A stretch of 64,000 nt of DNA from Acinetobacter pollinis (GTDB lineage Bacteria > Pseudomonadota > Gammaproteobacteria > Pseudomonadales > Moraxellaceae). The stretch spans positions 24,905 through 88,904 of the forward strand of contig NZ_VTDQ01000009.1 in assembly GCF_015627175.1 (NCBI RefSeq). The letters run 5' to 3'. The notes under the pieces are model-generated. The model saw only the letters and a list, made by a program, of their open reading frames with translations, was not told the origin of the DNA and did not search any database. This document shows, one piece after another, positions 10,344 to 20,312 of the stretch. How positions within the stretch are numbered: position 1 is the stretch's first letter; the number at the start of each line of letters is the position of its first letter. Both the position numbers and the translations under genes were made by a program.

Positions 10344-11435
10344 TTGATTATTCGACGTTATCTTGTGAAGCAAGTCGTGTCGACTTCCGTGGTTGTCGTG
10401 GCTTTATTAACCTTAATTATGATGGGTGGTCGACTCATTAAGTATTTTGGTGTGGCGGCACAAGGTCGTTTAGATGCCAGTGTTTTATTTAGTATTATTG
10501 GCTATCGACTTCCTGAGTTTTTAACACTCATTTTACCATTAGGCTTTTTTATTGGCTTAATGTTGGTGTTTGGGCGTTTGTATACAGACAATGAAATGGC
10601 TGTGCTCAATAGTAGTGGTTTAAGTCGTAACCATTTGGCACGCTTACTTATTCCCATGACAGCAGGTGTTATGGCAATACAAATTGCACTGATGGTCTGG
10701 GTTGGGCCTTGGGGTGTTTACAAGTTTGAGCAATTAACCAGTGCGCAAGCAGTGAGAACGGGCTTTGACCTCGTTAGACCTAAAGAATTTGTATCTTCTG
10801 GCCCCTATACTATTTATGCAAGTGATTTGTCTGAAGATCGAAAAAATTTAAAAGATGTCATCTTTTATCAACGTTCAGAACAAGACAATAAGCCGGATTT
10901 AATTATTCTTGCGCGTGAAGCAAAACGTGTTGAAATTCCAAATGATACAGCCAATGTGGTTGATTTATTGGATGGTCGCCGTTACGAGATTTATCAAGGA
11001 CAGCCACGTTATTCGCAAGCTGAATTTAAAAGCTATCGTTTACGTATAGAAAATGACAAAGAGTCATCGATTGGGAGCAGTGCGATTAACGCCGTGACCA
11101 TTGGGAAACTTTGGGCAAAAAGAGATGATTCAGTCGTTCAAAGTGAGTTAGGTTGGCGTGTTTTTGGTCCGTGGGTCATTGTTATTGCACTAATGCTTGC
11201 CACAGCTTTGTCTGAAGTGAATCCGCGTCAAGGGCGTTACTATAAGTTACTGCCTGCGATTCTTATTTTTGCAAGTTTAATTGTATTAATGATGGCGGTT
11301 CGAACACGTGTATCACGTGGTGATCTCAGTGTTTGGTTGTATCCTATTGTACTTGTTGCTTATGGTGTGATTACCTTTATTTTCTTGCGTAATCCGAATT
11401 TAACACCAAGACTTAAACAGAAATTGAGTAGATGA
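10344..11435 (+). CDS. lptF: LPS export permease LptF
   Basis: A 363-residue YjgP/YjgQ permease. LptF and LptG form the inner-membrane part of the LptB2FG ABC transporter that pulls lipopolysaccharide or lipooligosaccharide out of the membrane towards LptC and LptA. Three membrane segments lie in the first 125 residues, then a periplasmic beta-jellyroll (about 125-265), then three more segments. The start is a TTG (10344) with GGAAG upstream; residues MIIRRYLVKQ begin the protein. lptG follows 9 bases downstream. Confidence 0.94.
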   Translation: MIIRRYLVKQVVSTSVVVVALLTLIMMGGRLIKYFGVAAQGRLDASVLFSIIGYRLPEFLTLILPLGFFIGLMLVFGRLYTDNEMAVLNSSGLSRNHLARLLIPMTAGVMAIQIALMVWVGPWGVYKFEQLTSAQAVRTGFDLVRPKEFVSSGPYTIYASDLSEDRKNLKDVIFYQRSEQDNKPDLIILAREAKRVEIPNDTANVVDLLDGRRYEIYQGQPRYSQAEFKSYRLRIENDKESSIGSSAINAVTIGKLWAKRDDSVVQSELGWRVFGPWVIVIALMLATALSEVNPRQGRYYKLLPAILIFASLIVLMMAVRTRVSRGDLSVWLYPIVLVAYGVITFIFLRNPNLTPRLKQKLSR

Positions 11436-11444
11436 GGTCTATAA

Positions 11445-12515
11445 ATGTTCGCACGTAGTATTATCGCTAAACATGTGACCTCTACAACAGCGCTTGCCAT
11501 GCTTGGAGCAACCGCCGTGTTAACACTGTTACAAGGCTTGTTTACATATCTTGCAGAGTTGAGTGCATTAAAGCATGGTTATAATGCACTACAGGCATTG
11601 CAATATGTGCTTTGGAATACCCCAGCTTTTCTCTATAAAATTTTACCTATTTCTGCATTAATTGGTGCGGTTATTGGTTTAGGTACGCTTGCATCAAACA
11701 GTGAACTGGTTGTGATGCGTTCGATTGGTGTAAGCCTATGGCGTATTGTTGGTTGGGTAGTTCGCTCAGCACTCATTTTGGTGGTTTTGGCATTTGCTTT
11801 AAGTGAGTGGGTTATTCCTCATACTAACGAAAGGGCAGATAGTCTAAAGAAGCATCAGAGTATTTCCTCTCTTGGCGAAGTACGTGGATACTGGACAAGG
11901 GAAGCACAACGTTTCATTTATATTAATTATGCAAATTCTGAGGGTGAGCTAAAAGGGATTCAAATCTTAGATTTTGATAACAACTACCATCTTAGACAAA
12001 CTTTGAACGCTGAGGGTGGGCATTTTCAAAAGAATGGTCAGTGGCAGTTAAATGATGTAACGCAAATGACTGTACAAGACGATGGTCGGGCAGTAGAGCA
12101 ACATTTAGCAACATCAGAGATTGCACTTGCACTACAGCCAAAATATGTGCATATGGTAACCATAGATCCTGAAGATCTATCACCAAGTCAGTTGGTTTCA
12201 TTTATAAGATATTTATCTGATTATAGTCAGGTTCCAAAGTCTTACCAGCTCGCATTTTGGCAGAAAGTAGGTATGCCTTTTTCTCTTATTGCACTTGTTA
12301 TTATTGCTTGCTCATTTATTTTTGGACCACTACGCCAACAATCTATGGGTTTTCGTTTGGTTATTGCATTATTTACAGGGCTTGGTTTTTACTATATTCA
12401 AGACTTTTTTGGGTATGCCAGCTTAGTTTATAACGCATCACCTGCGTGGTTTGTGTTTACCCCAATTGTACTTATTTTTCTTGCAGGTGGGTACTTGCTC
12501 AATAGAGCAAAATGA
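11445..12515 (+). CDS. lptG: LPS export permease LptG
   Basis: The second permease of the LptB2FG transporter, 356 residues, with the same layout as LptF: three N-terminal membrane segments (first at about 14-35), a periplasmic domain (about 125-265) and three C-terminal segments ending LAGGYLLNRAK. It sits directly after lptF in the usual order. The ATPase gene lptB is not in this window, as is normal. Confidence 0.94.
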   Translation: MFARSIIAKHVTSTTALAMLGATAVLTLLQGLFTYLAELSALKHGYNALQALQYVLWNTPAFLYKILPISALIGAVIGLGTLASNSELVVMRSIGVSLWRIVGWVVRSALILVVLAFALSEWVIPHTNERADSLKKHQSISSLGEVRGYWTREAQRFIYINYANSEGELKGIQILDFDNNYHLRQTLNAEGGHFQKNGQWQLNDVTQMTVQDDGRAVEQHLATSEIALALQPKYVHMVTIDPEDLSPSQLVSFIRYLSDYSQVPKSYQLAFWQKVGMPFSLIALVIIACSFIFGPLRQQSMGFRLVIALFTGLGFYYIQDFFGYASLVYNASPAWFVFTPIVLIFLAGGYLLNRAK

Positions 12516-12516
12516 G

Positions 12517-12553
12517 AAAAAAAGGTTGTATGTGCTTTGTAGCTTACAACCTT
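12517..12553 (-). terminator. Minus-facing intrinsic terminator between lptG and gpmI
   Basis: A 9-bp stem (12522-12530 with 12545-12553) has seven A on its left, so it reads as a terminator with a U run only on the minus strand. No minus-strand gene is annotated here. It may block antisense transcription into lptG, or end an unrecognised short transcript. Confidence 0.5.
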
Positions 12554-12622
12554 GGTAACATAGTCGCTTGTTTAAAAAGTATGTAATATGGAAATTTCAA
12601 TAAACAACAAAGAGAATATACT

Positions 12623-14173
12623 ATGACGGACGTGAAGGCTGGCAAGATCCCACATATCTTAGTCATTATGGATGGTATAGGTCATCGTGAAGCAGAACAA
12701 GACAATGCTTTTCTTGCAGCAAAGACACCTAATTTGACCGCAATGGAAGCGAACCATCCGCATAGTTTAATTTCTGGTTCGGGTGAAGATGTTGGCTTAC
12801 CTGATGGCCAAATGGGGAATTCCGAAGTTGGTCATATGAACCTTGGTGCAGGACGTGTGCTGTATCAAGATTTTACACGGATTACTAAAGATATTCGTAC
12901 TGGGGATTTTTTTAAGAACCAAGTCTTGGTCGATGCTGTAGAAAAAGCCAAAGTAAAAGATGGCGCTGTTCATATTATTGGTTTGCTTTCAGACGGCGGT
13001 GTACATGCGCATGAAGATCATATTGTGGCAATGTGTGAACTTGCATTGAAACGCAATGCTAAAGTGTATTTACACGCATTTACCGATGGTCGTGACACAC
13101 CACCAAAAAGTGCAGAATCTTCATTAAAGAAACTAGACGCACTATTTGAACAATACCCAAATCAAGGTCGTATTGTTTCTATGATTGGTCGTTATTTTGC
13201 AATGGATCGCGATAATCGTTGGGATCGTGTAGAACAAGCATATCGTTTACTCACAGAAGGTGAGGCGGTGCGTGTGGCTGCAACGGCTGAAGAAGGTTTA
13301 CAACAAGCATATGCGGCTGAAGAAACAGATGAGTTTGTAAAAGCGACTCGTATTGGTGAAAAGACACCAATTCAAGATAACGACAGTGTTGTGTTTATGA
13401 ATTTCCGCGCAGACCGTGCGCGTGAATTAACACGTGCTTTTGTAGAAACAGACTTTTCTGGATTTGAGCGTAAAGTTCAACCTAAGCTTGCAGAGTTTGT
13501 TATGTTAACACGTTATCAAGCGAGTATTCAGGCACCTGTGGCGTATATGCCAGAACCACTACATAATACGTTGGGTGAGTACCTATCTAATTTAGGGAAA
13601 ACACAATTACGTATTGCTGAAACTGAAAAATATGCACATGTGACATTCTTCTTTAGCGGTGGCCGTGAAGATGAATATGAAGGTGAGAAACGTATTCTTA
13701 TTCCATCGCCAAGTGTTGCTACATATGATTTAAAGCCTGAAATGAGTGCTTATGAAGTAACCGATAAGGTTGTTGAAGCAATTAACTCTCAAGCATACGA
13801 TCTCATTGTAATTAACTATGCCAATGGTGATATGGTTGGACACACAGGTGTATTTGATGCGGCAGTTAAAGCAGTTGAAGCAGTAGATACCTGTTTAGGT
13901 CGTGTATATGACGCAGTGATGGCACAGCATGGACATATGCTTGTAACGGCAGACCATGGTAATGTTGAACAAATGCAAGATTACGAAAGCGGTCAGGTAC
14001 ATACACAACATACGACTGAGCTTGTACCATTTATTTATGTTGGTCCAACCAGTGCCACAATTGCAAGTGGTGGTGTATTAGCAGATGTTGCACCTACGTT
14101 ACTTAGCCTCATGAAACTCCCAATCCCACAAGAAATGAAAGGCCGTAATTTAATTACGTTGAACGAAAAATAG
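12623..14173 (+). CDS. gpmI: 2,3-bisphosphoglycerate-independent phosphoglycerate mutase
   Basis: GpmI interconverts 3- and 2-phosphoglycerate using manganese and a phosphoserine intermediate. The 516-residue protein is full length. The catalytic Ser is S67 in [10 protein letters not shown]; metal-binding motifs include VIMDG near the N-terminus and TADHGN in the C-terminal half, with TDGRDTPP between. It belongs to the alkaline phosphatase superfamily. It is followed 10 bases later by a protease gene, so the two may share a transcript. Confidence 0.97.
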   Translation: MTDVKAGKIPHILVIMDGIGHREAEQDNAFLAAKTPNLTAMEANHPHSLISGSGEDVGLPDGQMGNSEVGHMNLGAGRVLYQDFTRITKDIRTGDFFKNQVLVDAVEKAKVKDGAVHIIGLLSDGGVHAHEDHIVAMCELALKRNAKVYLHAFTDGRDTPPKSAESSLKKLDALFEQYPNQGRIVSMIGRYFAMDRDNRWDRVEQAYRLLTEGEAVRVAATAEEGLQQAYAAEETDEFVKATRIGEKTPIQDNDSVVFMNFRADRARELTRAFVETDFSGFERKVQPKLAEFVMLTRYQASIQAPVAYMPEPLHNTLGEYLSNLGKTQLRIAETEKYAHVTFFFSGGREDEYEGEKRILIPSPSVATYDLKPEMSAYEVTDKVVEAINSQAYDLIVINYANGDMVGHTGVFDAAVKAVEAVDTCLGRVYDAVMAQHGHMLVTADHGNVEQMQDYESGQVHTQHTTELVPFIYVGPTSATIASGGVLADVAPTLLSLMKLPIPQEMKGRNLITLNEK

Positions 14174-14183
14174 AGGTTAATGG

Positions 14184-15356
14184 ATGATTCACCAACTGAA
14201 AAAACTTAGGATTTTACTTGGTTTGCTTGGTTGTATGAGTTATACCAGTGCTGCCACACCAAGTGGCAGCCAAACCCCCGAATATAATGAAAATGAGAAA
14301 GCACTCTATAGCCAAGAAATTCCAATTGATGGAATTCAACGATTTGTTCAGATCTATGCACTTATTAAAGATAACTATGTGCGTGAAACCTCAGATGAAG
14401 AGTTGTTCGAACAAGCAATAAAAGGCTTAGTCAGTGGACTAGATCGTTATTCAAGATATCTTACACCAGAAGAATATAAGCAACTTGTTCAGTATACAGA
14501 TGGAGATGTTGCAACTGTTGATTTTGAGCTTATTTTAGATCGTGCACAAAAACAATGGTATATACGTGGCGTCCGCTCGAACTCAGATTCTGCAAAACTG
14601 GGAATTCATAATGGAATGCCTGTTTATAAGCTAGATAATATTGAAATTAAAGATCTTACGCCTGAGCAGGTTAAAAATATTTTATTCGGTGCAGTGGGGA
14701 CTGTCGTAAATATACAAGTTGCCCCAGTTGGACAACCACTGACCGTGGTTCGTAATAAAAAAATAGAAGTAGAAATTGCTGCCAACTTATTAAAAAATCA
14801 GGTTTTGGTGATTAAGGTTCCTGTATTCCAACAAGAAACGGCAAATGAAATTAAGAGTATTTTGGAACAATATAAGAATACGAAATTAAAAGCAGTACTG
14901 TTTGACTTGCGTAATAATCCCGGTGGGTTGTTATCGGCAGCCGTGGAAACAGCAGATCTATTTTTGAATAATGGGACGATTGTCACTACACGAAGTCGAT
15001 CGGAAGGTAGTCAGACTTTTCAAGCCTTACCCAGTAAAGAATTTGATGACCTTAAACTAGGAATATTGATTAATGGCCGCTCTGCTTCGGCAGCAGAAGT
15101 TTTTACTGCGGCATTAAAAGAACATCAACGTGCTTGGGTACTTGGCGAAAAAAGTTATGGAAAAGGGGTTGTACAAAAGTTATTTCCATTATCGAATGGT
15201 GCAGCAGTACAAATGACGGTTTCTCACTATTTTACCCCGAATAACAATATGATTGATGGCCGAGGGATACAACCGAATCAAAATATCCCTAGACCGCCAA
15301 CTATGAAAGATAATGTTTATATAGAGACGATCTCCGAGGCATTACTTAAACATTAA
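14184..15356 (+). CDS. S41-family carboxy-terminal processing protease
   Basis: A 390-residue periplasmic C-terminal processing protease. An N-terminal signal-like segment (about 1-24) is followed by a PDZ domain (about 110-190) and the S41 protease fold. The catalytic Ser is S302 in GRSASAAE, with Lys327 and Gln331 in YGKGVVQ. Members cut C-terminal tails of envelope proteins and cell-wall enzymes. The gpmI-ctp adjacency also occurs in Pseudomonas. Its stop overlaps the stop of convergent pilR by two bases. Confidence 0.92.
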   Translation: MIHQLKKLRILLGLLGCMSYTSAATPSGSQTPEYNENEKALYSQEIPIDGIQRFVQIYALIKDNYVRETSDEELFEQAIKGLVSGLDRYSRYLTPEEYKQLVQYTDGDVATVDFELILDRAQKQWYIRGVRSNSDSAKLGIHNGMPVYKLDNIEIKDLTPEQVKNILFGAVGTVVNIQVAPVGQPLTVVRNKKIEVEIAANLLKNQVLVIKVPVFQQETANEIKSILEQYKNTKLKAVLFDLRNNPGGLLSAAVETADLFLNNGTIVTTRSRSEGSQTFQALPSKEFDDLKLGILINGRSASAAEVFTAALKEHQRAWVLGEKSYGKGVVQKLFPLSNGAAVQMTVSHYFTPNNNMIDGRGIQPNQNIPRPPTMKDNVYIETISEALLKH

Positions 15357-16783
15357 CCTTCATCTAAGCCAAACTTTTTTAGGCGATATCGTAAAGAGCG
15401 AAAAGACATATTGAGTTTTTTAGCAGCCTGTGTTCTGTTCCAGTAAGTTTTATTTAGCGTTTCTATAAGAATTCTTTTTTCAATCGCTTCTAAGTAAGGT
15501 TCTAGACCATCTGCCCAAACCTTTTGCATTTCAAGTTGAGTTGAGTCATCGGTATACGTAGTAGGGCTGATGACAGGAGTACTTATAGGTTGTGGAGGTG
15601 TTTCCACCTGTGGTGTAGGTTTATGTATATTAATAGATTTTAAATTAATATCACTAATTGCATGTCCATCGGACAAAGTAATAGCACGTTCGATAATATT
15701 GCGAAGTTCGCGAATATTTCCTGTATAGCGTTGTTTCATAAGCCAGTCTTTGGCTGAAATAGTAAATTCTTTTGTTGGAATTTGCCATTCTGTACATATT
15801 TTTTCTAAGAAGTGTTTTGCAAGCAAGATAATGTCTGCACCGCGTTCTCTTAACGGAGGAAGTTGAATGTCCATGACATGTAAGCGGAAAAATAAATCTT
15901 GTCTAAACTTTCCTTCCTGAATAAGTTGCTCTACATTTTGATGTGTCGCACTAATAATGCGGAAATCTACAGGAATTTCGGTATCTGAACCAATCGGGCG
16001 AATACATTTTTCTTGTACTGCACGTAAGAGCTTCACCTGCATATTCATGGGTAGCTCTGCTATTTCATCTAAAAAGAGTGTTCCACCATCTGCCGACTGT
16101 ATAAGACCAACTTTATTTTGTGTGGCACCCGTGAAGCTTCCTTTTACATAGCCAAATAATTCACTTTCCATGAGGTCTGCTGGAATGGCACCACAATTAA
16201 TTGGAACAAAAGTAGACTCTTTACGATGGCTAAGAAGATGAACCAATTTTGCGATGACTTCTTTTCCTGTCCCTGATTCGCCCATAATAAAGACAGGAGC
16301 TTGTGTCTTAGCTACTTTTCTTAAAGTATCTCTGAGGGTATTCATCACAGGTGATTGACCAATAAGTAGCTTATACTCAATGTCTGATGAATTTAGTTTT
16401 TGTTCTGCTGCCTTGTTTGAAAAAGCTTTTTCCAAAAGGTTTTTGAGAGACTCCAAATTGATGGGCTTGCTCAGAAAGTCAAAAGCACCTGCTTTTAATG
16501 CAGCAATTGCAATTTCCATATTGCCATACGCACTAAGTACGGCAATTGGCAAATCGTGATAGTGATCAGTCACATATTTGACTAATTCTAATCCACTTTC
16601 ATCGGGAAGGTTTAAGTCAGTGAGGCAAGCATCATACTTATGTTTGCTAAGCTTCTCTTTGGCTTGTGCGACATCATGTGCAATATCACAATAAATATGA
16701 ATACGTTTTAAGCTCATTTGGATGAGCATACATAGATCCACTTCATCATCGACGAATAAGATTTTAGGATTATTTATTGTCAT
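15353..16783 (-). CDS. pilR: PilR, sigma-54 response regulator for type IV pili
   Basis: This 476-residue NtrC-type regulator has a receiver domain with phospho-acceptor D56, a AAA+ sigma-54 activation domain (GESGTGKE Walker A, GSFTGA loop contacting sigma-54) and a C-terminal Fis-like helix-turn-helix (RTQAAKKLNMSFRSLRYRLK). With PilS it activates pilA, the major pilin gene, from a sigma-54 promoter. It lies 16 bases downstream of pilS on the same strand. The pilus assignment rests on the pilSR pairing and resemblance. Confidence 0.93.
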   Translation of the reverse strand: MTINNPKILFVDDEVDLCMLIQMSLKRIHIYCDIAHDVAQAKEKLSKHKYDACLTDLNLPDESGLELVKYVTDHYHDLPIAVLSAYGNMEIAIAALKAGAFDFLSKPINLESLKNLLEKAFSNKAAEQKLNSSDIEYKLLIGQSPVMNTLRDTLRKVAKTQAPVFIMGESGTGKEVIAKLVHLLSHRKESTFVPINCGAIPADLMESELFGYVKGSFTGATQNKVGLIQSADGGTLFLDEIAELPMNMQVKLLRAVQEKCIRPIGSDTEIPVDFRIISATHQNVEQLIQEGKFRQDLFFRLHVMDIQLPPLRERGADIILLAKHFLEKICTEWQIPTKEFTISAKDWLMKQRYTGNIRELRNIIERAITLSDGHAISDINLKSINIHKPTPQVETPPQPISTPVISPTTYTDDSTQLEMQKVWADGLEPYLEAIEKRILIETLNKTYWNRTQAAKKLNMSFRSLRYRLKKFGLDEG

Positions 16784-16799
16784 CTTGTCTCAATCATTT

Positions 16800-18362
16800 C
16801 TATACCACAACCAGTGGGCACTCAATGCGAAAGCATGTTGCATGCTTTAATTTTATATAGTTTAACGTTGCTTGGTTTGCATCACATAAACTACGTGATA
16901 AATACAAGCCTAGCCCAGTCCCATTAATTTCAGTTGTAAAAAAAGGTGAAAATAAGTTTCTAATGTGATGTTCAGGAATGCCCGAACCAAAGTCGATAAT
17001 ATCTATAACAGCATATTGATTTTTTGTATAAGCTTTTACTTCTACGGTAGCCTGCTCTTTTGAAGTATGACGTAATCCATTGCGTATTAAATTAATCAAA
17101 ATCTGTCTTAGGTGCGTTTCATCAAATTTAATATAAATTTGTAGCAAAATAGATAATTGAATTTGGTCTTTAGGTACATCAGAGAAATCATCTTTTAAAC
17201 ATTCTATCAGAAAATGGTTTAAAAGAATTGTTTTTGTAATAGGGGTTTGGCTTCGTGCCATATCTAACGTAGATTCAATTGTATGGTTAATTCTAAGGCT
17301 TTGTTTCGAAATCATGTTTTGTAACATGGCTCTTTCACTGTCATCTGCATCTGCAAGTAATTCATTGGCTTGAACAATACTAGCCAAAGGGTTACGAATT
17401 TCGTGAGCAATGCTTGCAGAAAGCTGTCCTAATGCAGCAAGTTTTAATTGTTGTACATGGTCATTAAATTTTTGTGCATCTTGCATAATAAAAAGTGTAA
17501 GTAACTGCTGAGGAACTTTTAGTTTCTGTATTCGGATATGAATCTGCTTGGTTAACCCTTGTGGCTCGAATATAAAACGCTCTCCTTGACTGAGCCGATT
17601 AAAGATAATGTACTCATATAATTCTGGTTGAATACTCTGTAATGGTGTGTCTTTAATGGGTTGAGCTGCTTCTATATTTAATAATTCATGAGCTGCTGGA
17701 TTCACCAAAATGACATGTTGTTTGTCATTAATGACTAAATATCCCATATCGACTTGTTCAAGGATATATTGATTTAGATCTTGCAGTTGAAGAATAGCAA
17801 TAGATTGTGAGTTATTTACTTTTGTTAAGTTTTCAAAACGTTTGACAGTAAATTGCGCTGTGAAGTAAATAACTAAAAATAAAAATGCAAGAAAAAGCGT
17901 ACTACCAATATTGTTCAGATGATGGGTATATAGCCATGAGTCTATAAATGGAATATAAACAACAGAAATAATAGAAAGCAGTGTTAAAGAAAGTGCCTTT
18001 CGATGAGATAACAGTAAATTAGTAATAAAGATTGTAATTGCAAATAATAAGCTGATATGAAGGTTTGGCGCACCTTGTGCAAAGGTGAGTAAACTAAAAC
18101 AAGAGACATCGATAATACTAAAAAATATAATTTTTTTAGGTAAAAGCGACTGACTTAAATATAAGAGTAAGAATTGAAGTAGACTAATAAAGGTATATAC
18201 AATAAGGGTGATGATATAAAACGTCTGATATTTATAGTCATCTGTCGATTGAGATAAATTTAAAAAGAAAATTGCAAGTAAACTACTTGCAATAATCAGT
18301 CGATAAATACCATACCATAATCCGAGACGGCGAAAGCTAAAAGAATCGGAAACAACACGCAT
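16800..18362 (-). CDS. pilS: PilS, membrane sensor kinase for type IV pili
   Basis: A 520-residue histidine kinase. Six membrane segments occupy the first 175 residues, followed by a PAS-like domain (about 190-290), the HisKA dimerisation helix with H320 in HEIRNPL, and an HATPase domain with N and G boxes (NLIRNGLRH, GSGIP, GTGLGLYLS). It phosphorylates PilR; in Pseudomonas PilS senses pilin levels in the membrane. Only 8 bases separate it from the upstream gacA-like gene, so the three regulators probably share a message. Confidence 0.92.
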   Translation of the reverse strand: MRVVSDSFSFRRLGLWYGIYRLIIASSLLAIFFLNLSQSTDDYKYQTFYIITLIVYTFISLLQFLLLYLSQSLLPKKIIFFSIIDVSCFSLLTFAQGAPNLHISLLFAITIFITNLLLSHRKALSLTLLSIISVVYIPFIDSWLYTHHLNNIGSTLFLAFLFLVIYFTAQFTVKRFENLTKVNNSQSIAILQLQDLNQYILEQVDMGYLVINDKQHVILVNPAAHELLNIEAAQPIKDTPLQSIQPELYEYIIFNRLSQGERFIFEPQGLTKQIHIRIQKLKVPQQLLTLFIMQDAQKFNDHVQQLKLAALGQLSASIAHEIRNPLASIVQANELLADADDSERAMLQNMISKQSLRINHTIESTLDMARSQTPITKTILLNHFLIECLKDDFSDVPKDQIQLSILLQIYIKFDETHLRQILINLIRNGLRHTSKEQATVEVKAYTKNQYAVIDIIDFGSGIPEHHIRNLFSPFFTTEINGTGLGLYLSRSLCDANQATLNYIKLKHATCFRIECPLVVV

Positions 18363-18370
18363 GATGGTAT

Positions 18371-19006
18371 TTAAGGTTGAACGAGGTTATAACGAATCGC
18401 AAGATGCGTTAATTTGACGTCACTATCGATATTTAATTTTTCAAAGATGCGATAGCGATATGTATTTACAGTTTTTACGCTGACAAAAAGCTTGTCTGCA
18501 ATATCTTGCGCGCTATGACAACTTACAACCATCATGGCAACTTGCATCTCTCGCTCAGAGAGTTGATCAAATGGTGAGAGTTGTGTATCTGCTAAATATG
18601 AACTTGCCAGTTGCTCCGCAATATCCGCACTAAAATACTTACCACCTTGGCTTACTTTTTTTATCGCACGTACCATTTCTTCAATGGGTGCGCCTTTGGT
18701 AATGTAGCCTTTGGCACCTGCTTTTAAAACCAAAGAAGGGTAAGGTTCTTCAGATAGCCCACTGACAGCAATAATTTTAGTGGTTGGTATACTTTGAACG
18801 AGACGACGGGTCGTTTCTATTCCTCCAATGCCAGGCATATTTACATCCAGTAAAATAATGTCTGGCTGATTTTTTCGTGCAAGCACGAGAGCATCTTCTC
18901 CTGATTCAGCTTGTCCCACTACTTCGATATCGACCTGATCGGTGAGCATTCGGCAAATGCCTGTTCTTACCAATTCATGGTCATCTACGACTAAAACTGA
19001 AATCAC
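18371..19006 (-). CDS. gacA: GacA/UvrY-like response regulator
   Basis: This 211-residue NarL/FixJ regulator has a receiver domain with D54 in ILLDVNMPG and a C-terminal LuxR-type helix-turn-helix (about 145-205, AQDIADKLFVSVKTVNTYRY). It is the GacA type, which in gammaproteobacteria drives small regulatory RNAs that titrate CsrA. From memory, A. baumannii A1S_0236 in this place is treated as GacA. The start is a GTG at 19006 with GAGGT upstream. Its sensor GacS is not in the window. A perfect 13-bp tandem repeat lies upstream. Confidence 0.87.
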   Translation of the reverse strand: MISVLVVDDHELVRTGICRMLTDQVDIEVVGQAESGEDALVLARKNQPDIILLDVNMPGIGGIETTRRLVQSIPTTKIIAVSGLSEEPYPSLVLKAGAKGYITKGAPIEEMVRAIKKVSQGGKYFSADIAEQLASSYLADTQLSPFDQLSEREMQVAMMVVSCHSAQDIADKLFVSVKTVNTYRYRIFEKLNIDSDVKLTHLAIRYNLVQP

Positions 19007-19034
19007 GTTCTGGTTACCTCATGAATTGAACTTT

Positions 19035-19060
19035 TTTGTTACATAAATTTGTTACATAAA
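19035..19060. repeat. Perfect 13-bp tandem repeat upstream of gacA
   Basis: TTTGTTACATAAA occurs twice head to tail (19035-19047, 19048-19060), 29 bp upstream of the gacA start and inside the divergent gacA/pbpG control region. It could be a regulator-binding array or a chance duplication. Two copies spaced 13 bp would lie just over one helical turn apart. Confidence 0.8.
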
Positions 19061-19232
19061 GCAAATTAAACTTGCAATCACAACACAAAATTAGCAATGC
19101 TATCCTAAAATATTACCTGAAATTTATGCATAATTACTGGTTTTATACAAATCAGTGCCTTGTGCAAATGTAAGGCATATTCGTGGTAATAAGCAAATTT
19201 ATCTTATCACCTTTTTAGTCGAGTGAAATATT

Positions 19233-20234
19233 GTGAAAAGTTTAAAGAAGTCTTTGGTACACATGTTAAGTGTACCCCTTTTACTGGGATTAAGTTGCTA
19301 TAGCTTTGCAGATCTTACAATCGATGGAAAGCCGCCTGTTCATCAAAATTTTTCAACACATGATGTCAAAGAGCTATTGGCAGATGATGATGAGATAAAT
19401 ATTGCGCCACAAGGCAGTACCACGACATCTACAACATTGCGTCCTGCACAACCAGGCGTTGTAGATACTAGCTTCATGAATAATGCAGGTCCAAGTGTTC
19501 ATGCAGGTTCTGCATTGGTGATGGATGCACAAACGGGTGAAGTACTGTTTAGTAAAAATAGTAGTTTTTCCAGGCCAATGGCATCGATTACTAAGTTGAT
19601 GACAGCAGTCGTGACAGCAGATGCACATTTAGATATGTCTGAAAATATTACATTAGAGCCAATTGATTTTGATGGTCCTAAAAAGGCAAGTACCAAATTG
19701 CGTGTTGGCGACAAAATGAATCGTGCAGAAGTGTTATTGGTTGCACTGATGAAGTCTGAGAATCCTGCTGCTGCCGCGCTAGCAAGAACTTATCCAGGTG
19801 GAAAACCCGCATTTATTGCAGCCATGAACGCAAAAGCACGTGAACTAGGAATGAGTTCAACGCATTACTTTGAATCGACTGGTTTGGACCCACGTAATGT
19901 TTCTTCTGCAAGAGACTTAGCAATTTTAGTGACTCAAGCTTATAAGTATGGCGTGATTCGTCAGTTCTCATCTACACCACATTACGATTTTAATTTAGGG
20001 TATAGAATGCTAAATGCCAGTAACACAAATGCATTGGTACGTAATGGCGGATGGAATATTAATCTTTCAAAAACAGGCTTTATTAATGAAGCAGGGCGTT
20101 GTGTTGTTATGCATACCACTGTTAATTCACGTCCTGCTGTAGTGGTGTTGATGGGTGAACCAACCACACAAGCTCGAAATACAGATGCAACACAGCTCCT
20201 CAACTGGCTTACAGGTTTACCAAAAGACACCTGA
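19233..20234 (+). CDS. pbpG: D-alanyl-D-alanine endopeptidase PBP7
   Basis: A 333-residue S11-family low-molecular-weight penicillin-binding protein with an N-terminal signal peptide (about 1-26). The active-site motifs are SITK at 118-121, SEN at 175-177 and KTG at 280-282. PBP7/8 cuts D-Ala to meso-DAP cross-links in peptidoglycan in the periplasm. From memory, PbpG contributes to serum survival and virulence in A. baumannii. The start is a GTG with GAGTGA upstream. It is divergent from gacA and ends before a strong bidirectional terminator. Confidence 0.93.
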   Translation: MKSLKKSLVHMLSVPLLLGLSCYSFADLTIDGKPPVHQNFSTHDVKELLADDDEINIAPQGSTTTSTTLRPAQPGVVDTSFMNNAGPSVHAGSALVMDAQTGEVLFSKNSSFSRPMASITKLMTAVVTADAHLDMSENITLEPIDFDGPKKASTKLRVGDKMNRAEVLLVALMKSENPAAAALARTYPGGKPAFIAAMNAKARELGMSSTHYFESTGLDPRNVSSARDLAILVTQAYKYGVIRQFSSTPHYDFNLGYRMLNASNTNALVRNGGWNINLSKTGFINEAGRCVVMHTTVNSRPAVVVLMGEPTTQARNTDATQLLNWLTGLPKDT

Positions 20235-20262
20235 TTTTTTATATAGACTCGCTTTTTACAAT

Positions 20263-20296
20263 AAAAAAATCCCTGTGTGCTCACAGGGATTTTTTT
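20263..20296. terminator. Bidirectional terminator between pbpG and thrC
   Basis: A 15-bp perfect stem (20263-20277 with 20282-20296) with a 4-base loop has A and T runs at its two ends. It serves the convergent pbpG and thrC genes. Confidence 0.93.
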
Positions 20297-20312
20297 ATTG
20301 CGAAGAGATAGT

